Under the pieces are notes generated by a model. The model was not told where the DNA came from, searched no databases, and saw only the letters and a list, made by a program, of their open reading frames with translations. Position numbers and translations under genes: made by a program. Of a stretch of 64,000 nucleotides of DNA, positions 8,085 to 16,525 are shown piece after piece. The stretch is from the NCBI GenBank assembly GCA_017551505.1, contig JAFZLL010000032.1, positions 124,001-188,000 on the forward strand. The letters are read 5' to 3'. Origin of the DNA: Eubacteriaceae bacterium. GTDB lineage: Bacteria > Bacillota > Clostridia > Eubacteriales > Anaerofustaceae. Position 1 is the stretch's first letter, and every line of letters begins with the position of its first letter.

Positions 8085-9173
8085 TCAGACCAGAGAGAAT
8101 GTCACGGTGACATTGCCCGGTCCGAGTATCTCCTTCAATTCCTCGCCTGTGGCGTCGATCTTGCCGAGCAGGGTAAAGTTCCAGGGGTTGATCCCGTAAT
8201 ATATGGATATCTGGCTTCCGTTGTACAGAACCACGTTGCCGGGGGATGCCGTGAATTCCATGTCGTTAGTGGGAATGGTCGTGCCCAGGTCTCCGACTTT
8301 TTCGAATTCCCCGTAATCCGACAATTCCAAAGTCAGCTGCCTGCCTTCCAGAAGGTTCGCAAACGCCATGGCGGAAGTGTTGTCTTCGGGGACCATGACC
8401 AGCTTGCTGCCGTTTACCGTGATGAGCACGTCGCCTTCCTTCGCTTTATCGGCGGCCGTGATAACAGGGGAAGGTTCGGCAAAGAACATATCCGGCTCAT
8501 GATCCATCTCGTAATCCAATTTCACATCCCTTTCAGGCATGGTGAATTCAAAGCGTGCATCGTAGCCTTCGATACGGAGAGGTTCCAGCTTTTCTCCGTC
8601 CAGGAGCACCCGGAAACTGGAGTCGCTGGTGACCGGTACGCTGATGGAAACGGTCTCTCCGGGCTGGTAAAAATCCTTCAGACCGTCAAAGAGATCCCGA
8701 TTGTCACAGATCACGCGGTATAATTTGGGCTTCAGAGCTTCCTCCGAGAGTTCTTGTGTACCATTCTGCTCTGCATTCGGCTCTTCGGCTGTTTCTTGCG
8801 GCAGTTCATTTTCGGCTTTTTCTTCTTCTAAGGAAACTGCATCCTCTTCCTCCGGGAGGTCCGCTGTCAGATCTGTCTTATCGGCTTCTTCGGGCTCTGA
8901 AGGTTCTTCTTCCGCCAATTCATGCTGCGTCGCTGCTTCTGCTGCGCCTTCTACTGATTTCTGCTCAGTGTATCCTTCGTCTACAGTATTCTCCGATACC
9001 GGCTCATCCTGTGTGGTCTGTCCTTCTGCCTGGGTCATATCAGCGGGTGCGGGCTCTTCGTCCGTCAGGCGGTTGTCGTCGTTTACGTCTTCTGCCTTTG
9101 CACCGGCATCCTCTGTATCTTCCTGCTGTGCTGTCTCTGCTTCGGCTTCTGGGACTGACGATCCATCCATCAT
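8085..9173 (-). CDS. Acidic-linker, repeat and cyclophilin-like protein, probable 3' part of an amber-split gene
   Basis: The 362 residues fall into three parts. Residues 1-145 are a low-complexity Glu/Ala/Thr-rich acidic linker. Residues about 150-220 form a repeat (LFDGLKDFYQPGETVSISVP ... FEFTMPERDVKLDYE) that matches two copies in the upstream gene. Residues about 250-362 (GRQLTLELSDYGEF ... ILGPGNVTVTFSLV) look like the bacterial cyclophilin-like domain (Cyclophil_like2). There is no ribosome site before the ATG. The upstream gene ends in TAG in the same frame, only 4 codons earlier, and nothing but that TAG separates the two. This is therefore probably the C-terminal part of one roughly 570-residue protein broken by a nonsense codon, or read through it. 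Its function is unknown. Confidence 0.7.
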   Translation of the reverse strand: MMDGSSVPEAEAETAQQEDTEDAGAKAEDVNDDNRLTDEEPAPADMTQAEGQTTQDEPVSENTVDEGYTEQKSVEGAAEAATQHELAEEEPSEPEEADKTDLTADLPEEEDAVSLEEEKAENELPQETAEEPNAEQNGTQELSEEALKPKLYRVICDNRDLFDGLKDFYQPGETVSISVPVTSDSSFRVLLDGEKLEPLRIEGYDARFEFTMPERDVKLDYEMDHEPDMFFAEPSPVITAADKAKEGDVLITVNGSKLVMVPEDNTSAMAFANLLEGRQLTLELSDYGEFEKVGDLGTTIPTNDMEFTASPGNVVLYNGSQISIYYGINPWNFTLLGKIDATGEELKEILGPGNVTVTFSLV

Positions 9174-9185
9174 TGAAACGGCGCA

Positions 9186-9803
9186 CTAGCCTGCTTTGTT
9201 CTCGGCAGAGTAATTCAGGCCTGCCCCGAATTCAGGCATCACGAACCTGTAGAGGATGAATCCGCCCTCGGTTCCGACCGGTTCCAGCTCTTTTCCGTTC
9301 ATAAACACGTGGTATTTCCTGTAGAGATTTTCCGGGATCCTGAAGGATACCGGTTCACCGGCGCTGTATTCGTCTTTCAGTCCTTCATACAGACTGATGT
9401 CCTCTGCGACCACTTTATAGACGTCGATCATTCCTTCTTCCGCTTCTGCTGCAGAAGGAGACGGTATGTCTTCCTTTGTGCAGGTGACCGTTATGTCAGA
9501 GGTCGGCATGACGAATCTGTATACGGCAAGGCCTGTTTCCGTTTCTGCCGGGAACAGTTCTTTCCCGTTCATGAAAACATGCATTCTCTTTCCGGGGACC
9601 TCGCGGGTACGGAAGATGACGGTCTCTCCGGGCATATATCTTTTATGCAGTCCCAAAAATGAATCCGGATCCCCGCGTCGCACGCTGAAGCCCTGAGGCT
9701 CCGCTGCTGCTTTCTCAGTCTTCATGCCGGTACGTGTCTCGTCATTATTCTTCGTGCGCAGCAGTGCCAATAATCCCAGTGCCACAAACAGTTTTCCTAT
9801 CAT
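9186..9803 (-). CDS. Membrane-anchored repeat protein, probable 5' part of an amber-split gene
   Basis: The 205-residue product starts with a short hydrophobic segment (MIGKLFVALGLLALLR), likely a membrane anchor or uncleaved signal. Two copies of a repeat of about 70 residues follow, at about 37-107 (LHKRYMPGETVIF ... MHVFMNGKELFPAE ... YRFVMPTSDITV) and 127-200 (LKDEYSAGEPVSF ... HVFMNGKELEPVG ... YRFVMPEFGAGL). The repeat pattern (PGE.V.F, NGKEL.P, FVMP) recalls the beta-strand repeats of Gram-positive surface proteins. A good GGAGG site lies 6 bases before the ATG. The frame stops at TAG (9186-9188) and continues open into the next reading frame, which has a third repeat copy. Confidence 0.75.
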   Translation of the reverse strand: MIGKLFVALGLLALLRTKNNDETRTGMKTEKAAAEPQGFSVRRGDPDSFLGLHKRYMPGETVIFRTREVPGKRMHVFMNGKELFPAETETGLAVYRFVMPTSDITVTCTKEDIPSPSAAEAEEGMIDVYKVVAEDISLYEGLKDEYSAGEPVSFRIPENLYRKYHVFMNGKELEPVGTEGGFILYRFVMPEFGAGLNYSAENKAG

Positions 9804-9881
9804 TTTCTACCTCCGGATACATGTATGTGTAATTATATCATAAGCGGTATCGTGTCTATCTATCCTTTTTCACCTCAATTC

Positions 9882-9908
9882 AAAAACTGCGCTGCCATGC
9901 AGCGCAGT
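9882..9908 (-). terminator. Rho-independent terminator of the C69 dipeptidase
   Basis: On the minus strand a perfect 9-bp stem (ACTGCGCTG / CAGCGCAGT) with a CATGG loop is followed by UUUU. It is 22 bases past the stop codon. Confidence 0.9.
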
Positions 9909-9930
9909 CAGAGCTTTCCAATGATAATGC

Positions 9931-11403
9931 TCATGCATCCTCGTGAGAGAAAGCGTTCTTCATGCCTACTGTTGCATTGAACAGCACTTTGTCCAATGCG
10001 TCATCGGTAGCTTCTCTGGCCATTGCGCTGAAAGCCTCGTTGGCCTGCTCTGCGAACCTGACCGGGTCGGTGCCTTCCCTGTATTCCCTGTCGTACTTAT
10101 TCAGAAGCTCATGCCCTTTCCTTCCAACGGCCTGCTGGTAGCGTTCTATCACCGTGCCGCTGGTGGCAAAGCTTGCATCCGCCAGCGCACCGATAATCCT
10201 GTTTGCCCAGTAAAAGCTGTCGGTGGACGGTTTTTCCGGAGTATATGCGAAGTAATCGGGTGTTTTATTGACATTCGTATAGAACGGCACCATCGTATTG
10301 AATGCGTTTGAACCGAAGGCTACCCACTGTACCGCCTTGAGCTCATCGGGCATATAGGGACGTATCTGAGTAAGCACCATATCGCAGTTGCGGTTGATGC
10401 CGATAGGGCGGAAAGCCCCATGCAGACTGTCGTCGCCGTGTTTCCCGTACGGGTCGTATGGTGTTCCCTGATAGTGCGAGGACAGGATGTATTTGATGTC
10501 ATAGTCGGTGATAAGCTTCTCGGGAGTCTCGCAGAAAGGCAAATCGTCGCTGACAGGTGTGAATTCAGCGTCCTCCCCGTCCCATTTATAGGTGTTGGGA
10601 TTGAAATACCTCAGCATGTACCAAGCCCTCGGAGTATTGTAGCTGTGGTCCGAATCAGTGCTTCCGCCGAATGCGGCCCTTGCATCGAATTCATCGTCTT
10701 CTTCAAGCAAGGCGTTATCCTCGCCGGTGCGCACCGTCAGGTCCAGATGGTTATCCCGGATAAAATCGATGAGGTCTTCCGAGCAGAGGTTGTTTTTCTT
10801 CTTCCCGAAGGCGTCCACCAGGTCGAAGAAATCTATGCCCTGCTGATTGGGAATGACCGCATAGCATTCGTCGGGTATCCTTACGGCAAACCAGTGATGG
10901 CCTCCGAGCGTCTCCATCCACCACACCTCGTCCTCATCCTGGAAGCCGATGCCGTTCATCTCGTAAGTCCCGTATTCCTCCAGAAGTTTCCCGAGTCTCA
11001 GGACACCTTCCCTGGCGGTACTGATATAGGGCAGCACTATCGTAAGCATGTCTTCCTCCCCAATGCCTCCCGGCACCAGGGGATCCGCCCCCTGCACTCT
11101 TGCATTTGAGGTGATGGTCTCGGTCTCAGTCATCGCGACGTTCTTTTCGTTGACTCCGGCTTCTCCCCAGATGCCGTCATTTGATCTCGCGTTGGGTACC
11201 TGTGTATATCTCATAGGATTGTCGGGCAGGTCGATCTCCACCTTGGATAATACGGAAACGTAATGCCTCGGCTGTTTGTCCGGGGTCATTACCGTGAATT
11301 TCTTCAGCGAAAACCTTGTCGCCCCGCTGTCCTCGTTCCTTGCCATCATGGTCGAACCGTCATAGCTCGCTTTTTTCCCTACAAGAAGTGTCGTGCACCC
11401 CAT
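9931..11403 (-). CDS. C69 family dipeptidase
   Basis: N-terminal-nucleophile hydrolase of the PepD/dipeptidase A type, which cleaves dipeptides. The 490-residue product starts MGCTTLLVGKKASYDGSTMMARNEDSG; the Cys at residue 3 is the expected catalytic nucleophile after removal of the first two residues. Further family signatures are GGIGEEDMLTIVLPY and DEVWWMETLGGHHW in the first half. No export signal is present, so it should act in the cytosol on imported peptides, consistent with the opp genes and other peptidases nearby. A GGAGG lies 8 bases before the ATG. It is monocistronic, with its own terminator. Confidence 0.93.
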   Translation of the reverse strand: MGCTTLLVGKKASYDGSTMMARNEDSGATRFSLKKFTVMTPDKQPRHYVSVLSKVEIDLPDNPMRYTQVPNARSNDGIWGEAGVNEKNVAMTETETITSNARVQGADPLVPGGIGEEDMLTIVLPYISTAREGVLRLGKLLEEYGTYEMNGIGFQDEDEVWWMETLGGHHWFAVRIPDECYAVIPNQQGIDFFDLVDAFGKKKNNLCSEDLIDFIRDNHLDLTVRTGEDNALLEEDDEFDARAAFGGSTDSDHSYNTPRAWYMLRYFNPNTYKWDGEDAEFTPVSDDLPFCETPEKLITDYDIKYILSSHYQGTPYDPYGKHGDDSLHGAFRPIGINRNCDMVLTQIRPYMPDELKAVQWVAFGSNAFNTMVPFYTNVNKTPDYFAYTPEKPSTDSFYWANRIIGALADASFATSGTVIERYQQAVGRKGHELLNKYDREYREGTDPVRFAEQANEAFSAMAREATDDALDKVLFNATVGMKNAFSHEDA

Positions 11404-11535
11404 TTATACTGCCTCCTGTCAAAATGATCATTATATGATTTTCAATTATACCAGTATGTCCCTATGTACGGAAATCGGGAAGATAAGATAAGGCAGCCTG
11501 CGGTGCGGGCTGCCCAAACGCCGTAAAGGCACTGT

Positions 11536-13083
11536 TTATGCTTTTTTATCCTCGGGAAGGATAATTATGTCGTTGCCGGAGCCTGTGGAGCTGTTCTTTT
11601 CAGAGGCTTTCGGTCTTGGAAGGATCCTTATTCCGGTATGCTTTGCCGAGGCTCCTTTGGCTGCCGTTCCGGAGTCTGAACCTTTGGCATTTTTCAGCCC
11701 GGGTTCAGAGGATGACTTCTGTTGTGCCTGCGGCTGCTCCGTCTTCACTTCGACGGGTTCCGCAGCCTTTGATGAGGATGTCTTCGGATCTGCTTCAGCT
11801 GTTGTTTTTGTTTTTACTGAGGTCGTAAGCGGTTTTGAATCCGTGGCATTCCTGCCTGCCGGCATTGATGCATCACTGCTGGACGGCACGGCGGTCTTTG
11901 TTTTTGACGGTGCTTTATCCTGTGTTTTTTCAGGGGTTGCGGGACGAGGACTGGATTCCGCTTTCTTCGCCTGCGGAATCTGGATTTCGGTTTTTGCGGC
12001 AGGCGCGGTTTTATTAGGTTTCTGACTGTCGGTTGAGGATCCGGGCACTTCAGTTCCTTCCGCTTTCCGAACATCGCCTGCCGTCTGCCTCAGCTGACGT
12101 GAATTCAGCTCGGCTATCTTTTCCGCGGCGTCCGGGATCTCTATCAGCGGTCTGTCAGCGGGGACATCTTTCTTTAATACTTCTTCGGCCAGCTCTTCTT
12201 CCAGAGCCTTGAGTTCGGGTTTTTCATTCATCGGCGGGAGTACCGGAGCAGGCTTAATAGTCTGTTCGGCCGTTTCTTTCGGAAGCTGGGCTTTGGAGGC
12301 GGCTTCCCTGTGTGTTTGTCGTGATGACTCGTATGCCGCCTTTTTCCCGGTTTTCGAAACGATCTTCGTTCTCTTCGAGTTATTATCAAGAGGCTGCGGC
12401 TCCCATGCCTGCTTGCTTGTGATGCTGTCGACCTCCACCTTGAGCTTCAGGAGCTCTTCCATCATTGTTTCGTTCTTCTGCCGATCCTCTTCCAGCTTGG
12501 TCTTTTCAGCTTCGATCTCGGAGAGCTGTTGTGCTTTATACTGGCTGATATTGCTGAGCGAGCCTGTCACGATCAGCATCAGTGAGATCGCGGCCGGCAG
12601 GAAGATGCATACCAGGCTTCCCTGTACGGTACTCAGTAAAGCAGAAAGCTTCCCTCCGTAGCGCACGGTGGCGGTATGTTTTCCGAGTATGTACGGATAT
12701 GTCACGATAACTTCGTCATCCGGACCAGTAAATGTGCTGCAGGTAATGAATCCCGGCCCCGTTTCCTCAGATGTTGCGGCCCGGCGAATCTTATGTGCTA
12801 TGGTCTTCCCGTAGGTGCTGCTGTTGGTGGAAATGAATGCGATAAGGTCCCCGGGGGAGAGGGAAGCCGGATCAGTCTTGCGGAATATTGCCAGATCTCC
12901 TGCTGTAAAGGTCTCTTCAAGCGCTGATCCGGACTGCACCGTGAAAAACCTGTATCCGAAAAGATCGCTCTCCCGGTGGTCAAAGAAGCGTTTGGACAAT
13001 ACCGAGTACACCGCCATGACTGCGGTGATTATCATGAGCAGCAATACCAAAATGCTTATAATGATGTTAATCTTTTTTCTCAT
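11536..13083 (-). CDS. SipW-like (S26B) signal peptidase with a long C-terminal tail
   Basis: A predicted membrane serine protease related to signal peptidase I of the SipW/archaeal type. The N-terminal transmembrane segment (residues 5-30) is followed by the catalytic box FFTVQSGSALEETFTAGDLA, where Ser53 is the expected nucleophile, then PGDLIAF and KTIAHKI, where His97 replaces the Lys of LepB-type enzymes. Residues about 145-175 form a second membrane segment. After that comes a charged coiled coil (about 180-230) and roughly 285 residues of Lys/Ser/Pro/Ala-rich, probably disordered tail. Ordinary SipW proteins are only about 180 residues long. SGSA replaces the usual SGSM, which may alter activity. 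No obvious client (TasA-like) gene is adjacent. Confidence 0.65.
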   Translation of the reverse strand: MRKKINIIISILVLLLMIITAVMAVYSVLSKRFFDHRESDLFGYRFFTVQSGSALEETFTAGDLAIFRKTDPASLSPGDLIAFISTNSSTYGKTIAHKIRRAATSEETGPGFITCSTFTGPDDEVIVTYPYILGKHTATVRYGGKLSALLSTVQGSLVCIFLPAAISLMLIVTGSLSNISQYKAQQLSEIEAEKTKLEEDRQKNETMMEELLKLKVEVDSITSKQAWEPQPLDNNSKRTKIVSKTGKKAAYESSRQTHREAASKAQLPKETAEQTIKPAPVLPPMNEKPELKALEEELAEEVLKKDVPADRPLIEIPDAAEKIAELNSRQLRQTAGDVRKAEGTEVPGSSTDSQKPNKTAPAAKTEIQIPQAKKAESSPRPATPEKTQDKAPSKTKTAVPSSSDASMPAGRNATDSKPLTTSVKTKTTAEADPKTSSSKAAEPVEVKTEQPQAQQKSSSEPGLKNAKGSDSGTAAKGASAKHTGIRILPRPKASEKNSSTGSGNDIIILPEDKKA

Positions 13084-13736
13084 GTTCGATCTCCTTATTC
13101 GGTATGCCGTGTAACGAAAGATCGGGGCTGCATCCGGTGACAGCGGTCAAATATAAAAGATATTGTAGAGCCTGTCAGACTGTGCGGATACTTGAGGAGC
13201 ATCAATCGTTTTTTTAATTATAGATACAAACCGTACTGTTTTCAACCTAAATTCATCGCTTTCAGCTACGTGCCTTTCCCCGCTGAGGCCATGATGTCCA
13301 ATTGATAATATGTCCGTATTGCCGGAGGAAAGTATCCGCGCGCCTTGGTGGAGGAGACGTTTTTGGGAAACGACTATTTTCACATGCGGTACGTTATTGC
13401 TTGCTTCAATGAAGGTTCCCGGATACAGAGAGTAAGAATAAAAGCAAAATATGAACAGCATCATTTTCAATGCTCAATACGCTGTTGGTTCTTACCATAC
13501 GGCAAAAGCACGCTGCGGTATGCTGTGGTCAGGGGAAAAACATGATTGAATACTATGCTCAGCTGCGGTAAAATGGGCCTGTGATTCAAATTGTCACCGG
13601 AAGACAGTGTGCCGTAACACAGGGGATTGTAAGCAGTATTGTCTGTAGGCCGCCTGTCAGATAAGGTGTCTGGTCTGCTCGGGATAATTGGCTGGATAAG
13701 TCTTTTATTGCCGAGCGTTTATTATGAGAGGTATGT
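13084..13736. other. 650-base region without a convincing gene
   Basis: It lies between two divergent genes. A 107-codon frame on the minus strand (13147-13470) has a hydrophobic start but no ribosome site, and its sequence matches nothing I recognise. The rest has stops in all frames. It looks like decayed sequence, consistent with the acetyltransferase remnant on the other side of the DUF4300 gene. Confidence 0.4.
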
Positions 13737-14516
13737 ATGAAAAAGCGGATAATTGTCATCTTGGTTGTTCTGATCATTATGGCTTTATGGGGGTATGGGT
13801 GCGCTGAGTCTGATCGTACTCATGCTGGAACAGCTGAAACTGAAAATATCACAGCAAATAACCTTCCTTGGGTATGCGATGCGCTAAAAGCCGGCGGTCT
13901 TTCAAACGTAGATGTTTTCGAACAATGGGTCAAAGACGGGCTTAAAGGAAGCACCGATAATGCTGATGCTTCCGGATTCTCAGACGCAGACTGCAGGATG
14001 ACCGTTATGCTCCTTGCAGGGGACTCTATGCAATATGAGAGCGTCAATGAGAATTATGACGGAACATATCTGATGTTTGATATGGATGCTATCGACAATC
14101 AGGAAGCCTACAGCATCCTGAAGGATAAAAGGGATCTCTTTGCCACATTATTCGGAGAGATGCCAATTTCCGTGAGCGGTTTTGCGGATTCATTCGGAGA
14201 CAATCTAAAAAGGCATGGCATTGAGTTTAATGGCAAAGATTATTCGATCATAACTATTCTGTTCAAAGCATATGGCGAAGAGATCGCTTTTGTTGGTCAT
14301 ACCGGAATACTCGTGGACTGTCGCAACAATGATAAGGTAGACGCAAACTATATGTTTGTCGAGAAGATTGCCTTTGGAGATCCATTTACAGTCACATTGG
14401 TAAATGATGAGAGTGAGCTCATTGAGATGCTCTCACGAAGAGCGGATTATTCTGTTGAGGAAGGGGATCCGGCTCCGGTAGTGTATAATGATGCAGAGAT
14501 CATTGGAGAACTATAG
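13737..14516 (+). CDS. DUF4300 family lipoprotein
   Basis: Putative exported lipoprotein of 259 residues. A short basic and hydrophobic leader ends in GYGC (Cys at residue 22), a probable lipobox. The mature part follows the DUF4300 pattern known from Firmicutes: LPWVCDALKAGGLSNVDVFEQWV, then DADCRMTVMLL, LMFDMDAID, KRHGIEF, then FVGHTGILVDC, MFVEKIAFGDPFTVTLVND, LIEMLSRRADYSVEEGDPAP. The function of this family is not known to me. AGAGG lies shortly before the ATG. A broken acetyltransferase gene directly follows it. Confidence 0.8.
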   Translation: MKKRIIVILVVLIIMALWGYGCAESDRTHAGTAETENITANNLPWVCDALKAGGLSNVDVFEQWVKDGLKGSTDNADASGFSDADCRMTVMLLAGDSMQYESVNENYDGTYLMFDMDAIDNQEAYSILKDKRDLFATLFGEMPISVSGFADSFGDNLKRHGIEFNGKDYSIITILFKAYGEEIAFVGHTGILVDCRNNDKVDANYMFVEKIAFGDPFTVTLVNDESELIEMLSRRADYSVEEGDPAPVVYNDAEIIGEL

Positions 14517-14517
14517 A

Positions 14518-14877
14518 ATGAGCCAAATCGATCTAATTCCTTTACGATCAGAAGGCAAAGACGGTTAATTGAGAACATCTCTTTGCGGAACTGCAGAAGA
14601 GCAGGCACATGAGATGACTTCTTTGAAGAAAACGGTCAGAATATATCCGCAAAACTGTCCATGGGTAACGGTGAGGCATATCGCATTGTTAAGGAAGGAG
14701 AAGACGTTGGCGGTGTCATAATCAGAGTTGATGGCAGCCACTGTGAACTGGAGATTCTCTTCGTTTCACTGGGGGTAAAGCAAAGGAATCGGCTGCTCTG
14801 CATGGTACGAAGTCGGGAAGCTTTATCCGGAGCCAGAGGATTGTCCGATGGTCGGAAATAAAAAAAAGTTGAAATGA
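14518..14877 (+). pseudogene. Decayed GNAT acetyltransferase gene
   Basis: An ATG at 14518 opens 15 codons and then stops. A second stretch from about 14614 reads DDFFEENGQNISAKLSMGNG, then RIVKEGEDVGGVIIRV and CELEILFVSLGVK, which looks like the middle of a GNAT acetyltransferase. At about 14783 the frame shifts; the adjoining frame continues GIGCSAWYEVGKLYPEPEDC, the acetyl-CoA-binding helix, and ends at TGA 14875-14877. So there is at least one early stop, one frameshift and a missing C-terminal strand. No full-length product is possible. It lies against the tRNA-Gln terminator. Confidence 0.7.
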
Positions 14878-14887
14878 GCTTCAACTT
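14859..14887 (-). terminator. Rho-independent terminator of tRNA-Gln
   Basis: On the minus strand, AAGTTGAA and TTCAACTT form a stem around GCTCAT, followed by a run of U residues. It lies 40 bases beyond the tRNA 3' end. Confidence 0.85.
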
Positions 14888-14926
14888 TTCTGCACACAAA
14901 GACGAATGGCTGGTCCGTTTGTCAAA

Positions 14927-15002
14927 TGGCAGGGGCAGCAGGATTCGAACCTACGCATCACGGAATCAAAATCCGTTGCCTTACCGACTTGGCGATGCCC
15001 CC
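14927..15002 (-). tRNA. trnQ: tRNA-Gln (anticodon TTG)
   Basis: The 76-nt minus-strand gene has a complete cloverleaf: acceptor GGGGGCA / TGCCCCT (the first pair is G-U), D arm GCC...GGC, anticodon arm ACGGA-TTTTGAT-TCCGT with anticodon TTG, T arm GTAGG-TTCGAAT-CCTGC, discriminator G and an encoded CCA. A weak first acceptor pair is normal for tRNA-Gln. Confidence 0.96.
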
Positions 15003-15013
15003 GCACGTAAAGA

Positions 15014-15042
15014 ATGATATCATAACGATATCGTTTTTTCAA
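15014..15042 (-). promoter_or_regulatory. Promoter of tRNA-Gln
   Basis: On the minus strand TTGAAA and TATCAT are 17 bases apart. Transcription would begin about five bases before the mature tRNA 5' end. Confidence 0.65.
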
Positions 15043-15069
15043 ACCGGGAAAAGGCGATTGTTTAGTCGC

Positions 15070-15693
15070 TCAGTTAAATCGTATCGAATACGGCACGGAT
15101 GCCATGTCATTCTCGTCTGCCCCGTTGATCACCACTGCGGAGAAAATATAGATCCTGTGGTCTATGAGGAAATAGGTCTGGTAGATAGTATAGTCCGAAT
15201 CACTGTATCTTATGGATGCCTTGTAGGTCATCCCGCAGTTCTTGTCACCGTAATCGTAGATCCCGCTGTCGATTAGCGTCACGTCCGTGCCGTAGGCTTC
15301 GCTGAGCGACGCGACGATCCTGCTCACATCATCCATGGAGGCGATCTTCTGGATGCCCGAGTTCCCGTTGCCGGATTCCTTGACAACACGGAAAACGGAA
15401 AAGCTGTTCTCCACCATCGTCTTCCCCGCAGCTTCGAAAAATACCTCTCCCTCGCCGACATCGTCAGGGGATATGTTTGTGGTCACATCCCATTCGGCGG
15501 GGTAATCGAAGCTGAAAGACACGCAGTCCTTGCGCTTAAGATCGGCGGAGTCGAAATACGGGGCTGGAGCAGTGGGGTATTCCTTCTCGCCTTTGAATAT
15601 CCCTGCCTTATACAATATAAGGAATGCTGACAGGAGCCCTAAGAAGATGATCACCGCTGGCAGGAACTGCCCCGTTTTTTTTCTTTTTTTCAT
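15070..15693 (-). CDS. Membrane-anchored PsbP/DcrB-like protein of unknown function
   Basis: The 207-residue product has a basic start (MKKRKKTGQ) and one membrane segment at about residues 10-28, so most of it is probably outside the cell. The outer domain (CVSFSFDYPAEWDV ... AGKTMVENSFSVFRV ... QTYFLIDHRIYIFSAVV) resembles the PsbP/DcrB fold found in many small Firmicute surface proteins. No catalytic residues are apparent. A GGAGG lies 5 bases before the ATG. It faces away from the tRNA promoter and is monocistronic. A distantly similar lipoprotein lies at 61398-62072. Confidence 0.6.
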   Translation of the reverse strand: MKKRKKTGQFLPAVIIFLGLLSAFLILYKAGIFKGEKEYPTAPAPYFDSADLKRKDCVSFSFDYPAEWDVTTNISPDDVGEGEVFFEAAGKTMVENSFSVFRVVKESGNGNSGIQKIASMDDVSRIVASLSEAYGTDVTLIDSGIYDYGDKNCGMTYKASIRYSDSDYTIYQTYFLIDHRIYIFSAVVINGADENDMASVPYSIRFN

Positions 15694-15773
15694 ATCGTCC
15701 TCCGGTACCTATCAATTCTATTCTTTCTTTGAGGAAAAGTCAAACTTCAATTGACAAAGCGGACCCTGTTAAA

Positions 15774-15802
15774 TTGACTTCCTATGTCCGTTAGTATATG
15801 AT
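15774..15802 (+). promoter_or_regulatory. Promoter of the Fe-S scaffold/GGGtGRT/DUF4230 operon
   Basis: TTGACT and TATGAT are separated by 17 bases. The -10 covers the upstream in-frame ATG at 15798, which shows that translation must begin further downstream, at 15831. Confidence 0.65.
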
Positions 15803-15830
15803 TGTCTCTGATGAAACGAAAGGACAGATC

Positions 15831-16523
15831 ATGGAATATACAAAGCAAATCGAAGATATGACCTGCATTGCCAAAGGCGCCGATCACGGCCCGGCGCCCA
15901 TCCCCGAGGAGGGAAAGTGGGTCAAGGCAAGCCAGATAAGTGATATCTCGGGCCTGACCCACGGGGTAGGGCGCTGCGCGCCTCAGCAGGGAGCGTGCAA
16001 GCTGACGCTCAACGTCAAGGACGGTATCATTCAGGAAGCCCTGGTCGAAGTGATTGGCTGTTCCGGCATGACGCATTCCGCAGCCATGGCCGCAGAGATA
16101 CTGCCCGGAAAGACCATCCTGGAAGCCCTGAATACAGACCTCGTGTGCGACGCCATCAATACCGCTATGAGGGAACTGTTCCTGCAGATCGCCTATGGCC
16201 GGAGCCAGACTGCCTTCTCAGAGAACGGCCTGCCTGTTGGCGCTTCCCTTGAGGACTTAGGCAAAGGGATGAGGAGCCAGGTTGGCACCACTTTCGGCAC
16301 GCTCTCCAAAGGACCGCGCTATATGGATCTGACAGAGGGTTATATCACAAAGCTCGCTCTCGACGAGGACGACCAAATCATCGGCTATGAATACGTGAAT
16401 CTCGGCCGCATGATGGATTCCGTAAAGAAGGGCACCGATGCCAACGAGGCGATGAAGAATGCCACCGGGCGCTACGGCAGATTCGATGAGGCTGCCCGCT
16501 ACGCCGACCCGAGAGAGGAGTAG
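15831..16523 (+). CDS. NifU-like iron-sulfur cluster scaffold protein, GGGtGRT-associated
   Basis: Predicted Fe-S cluster assembly scaffold of 230 residues. The IscU/NifU-type segment appears at about residues 50-100: GVGRCAPQQGACKLTLNVKDG, then EALVEVIGCSGMTHSAAMAAEIL, with Cys residues at the places where this family binds iron or cluster. The C-terminal part (GYEYVNLGRMMDSVKKGTDANEA) is specific to members that sit next to a GGGtGRT gene. An upstream in-frame ATG at 15798 lies inside the promoter; the ATG at 15831 has AAAGGA 8 bases upstream and is the real start. The next gene begins two bases after the stop, so the two are surely translated together. Confidence 0.85.
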   Translation: MEYTKQIEDMTCIAKGADHGPAPIPEEGKWVKASQISDISGLTHGVGRCAPQQGACKLTLNVKDGIIQEALVEVIGCSGMTHSAAMAAEILPGKTILEALNTDLVCDAINTAMRELFLQIAYGRSQTAFSENGLPVGASLEDLGKGMRSQVGTTFGTLSKGPRYMDLTEGYITKLALDEDDQIIGYEYVNLGRMMDSVKKGTDANEAMKNATGRYGRFDEAARYADPREE

Positions 16524-16525
16524 AG

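Noticed and set aside
13147-13470. 107-codon minus-strand frame between two genes
   Set aside because: Hydrophobic start but no ribosome site, promoter or similarity that I can recognise; the surrounding DNA looks decayed.
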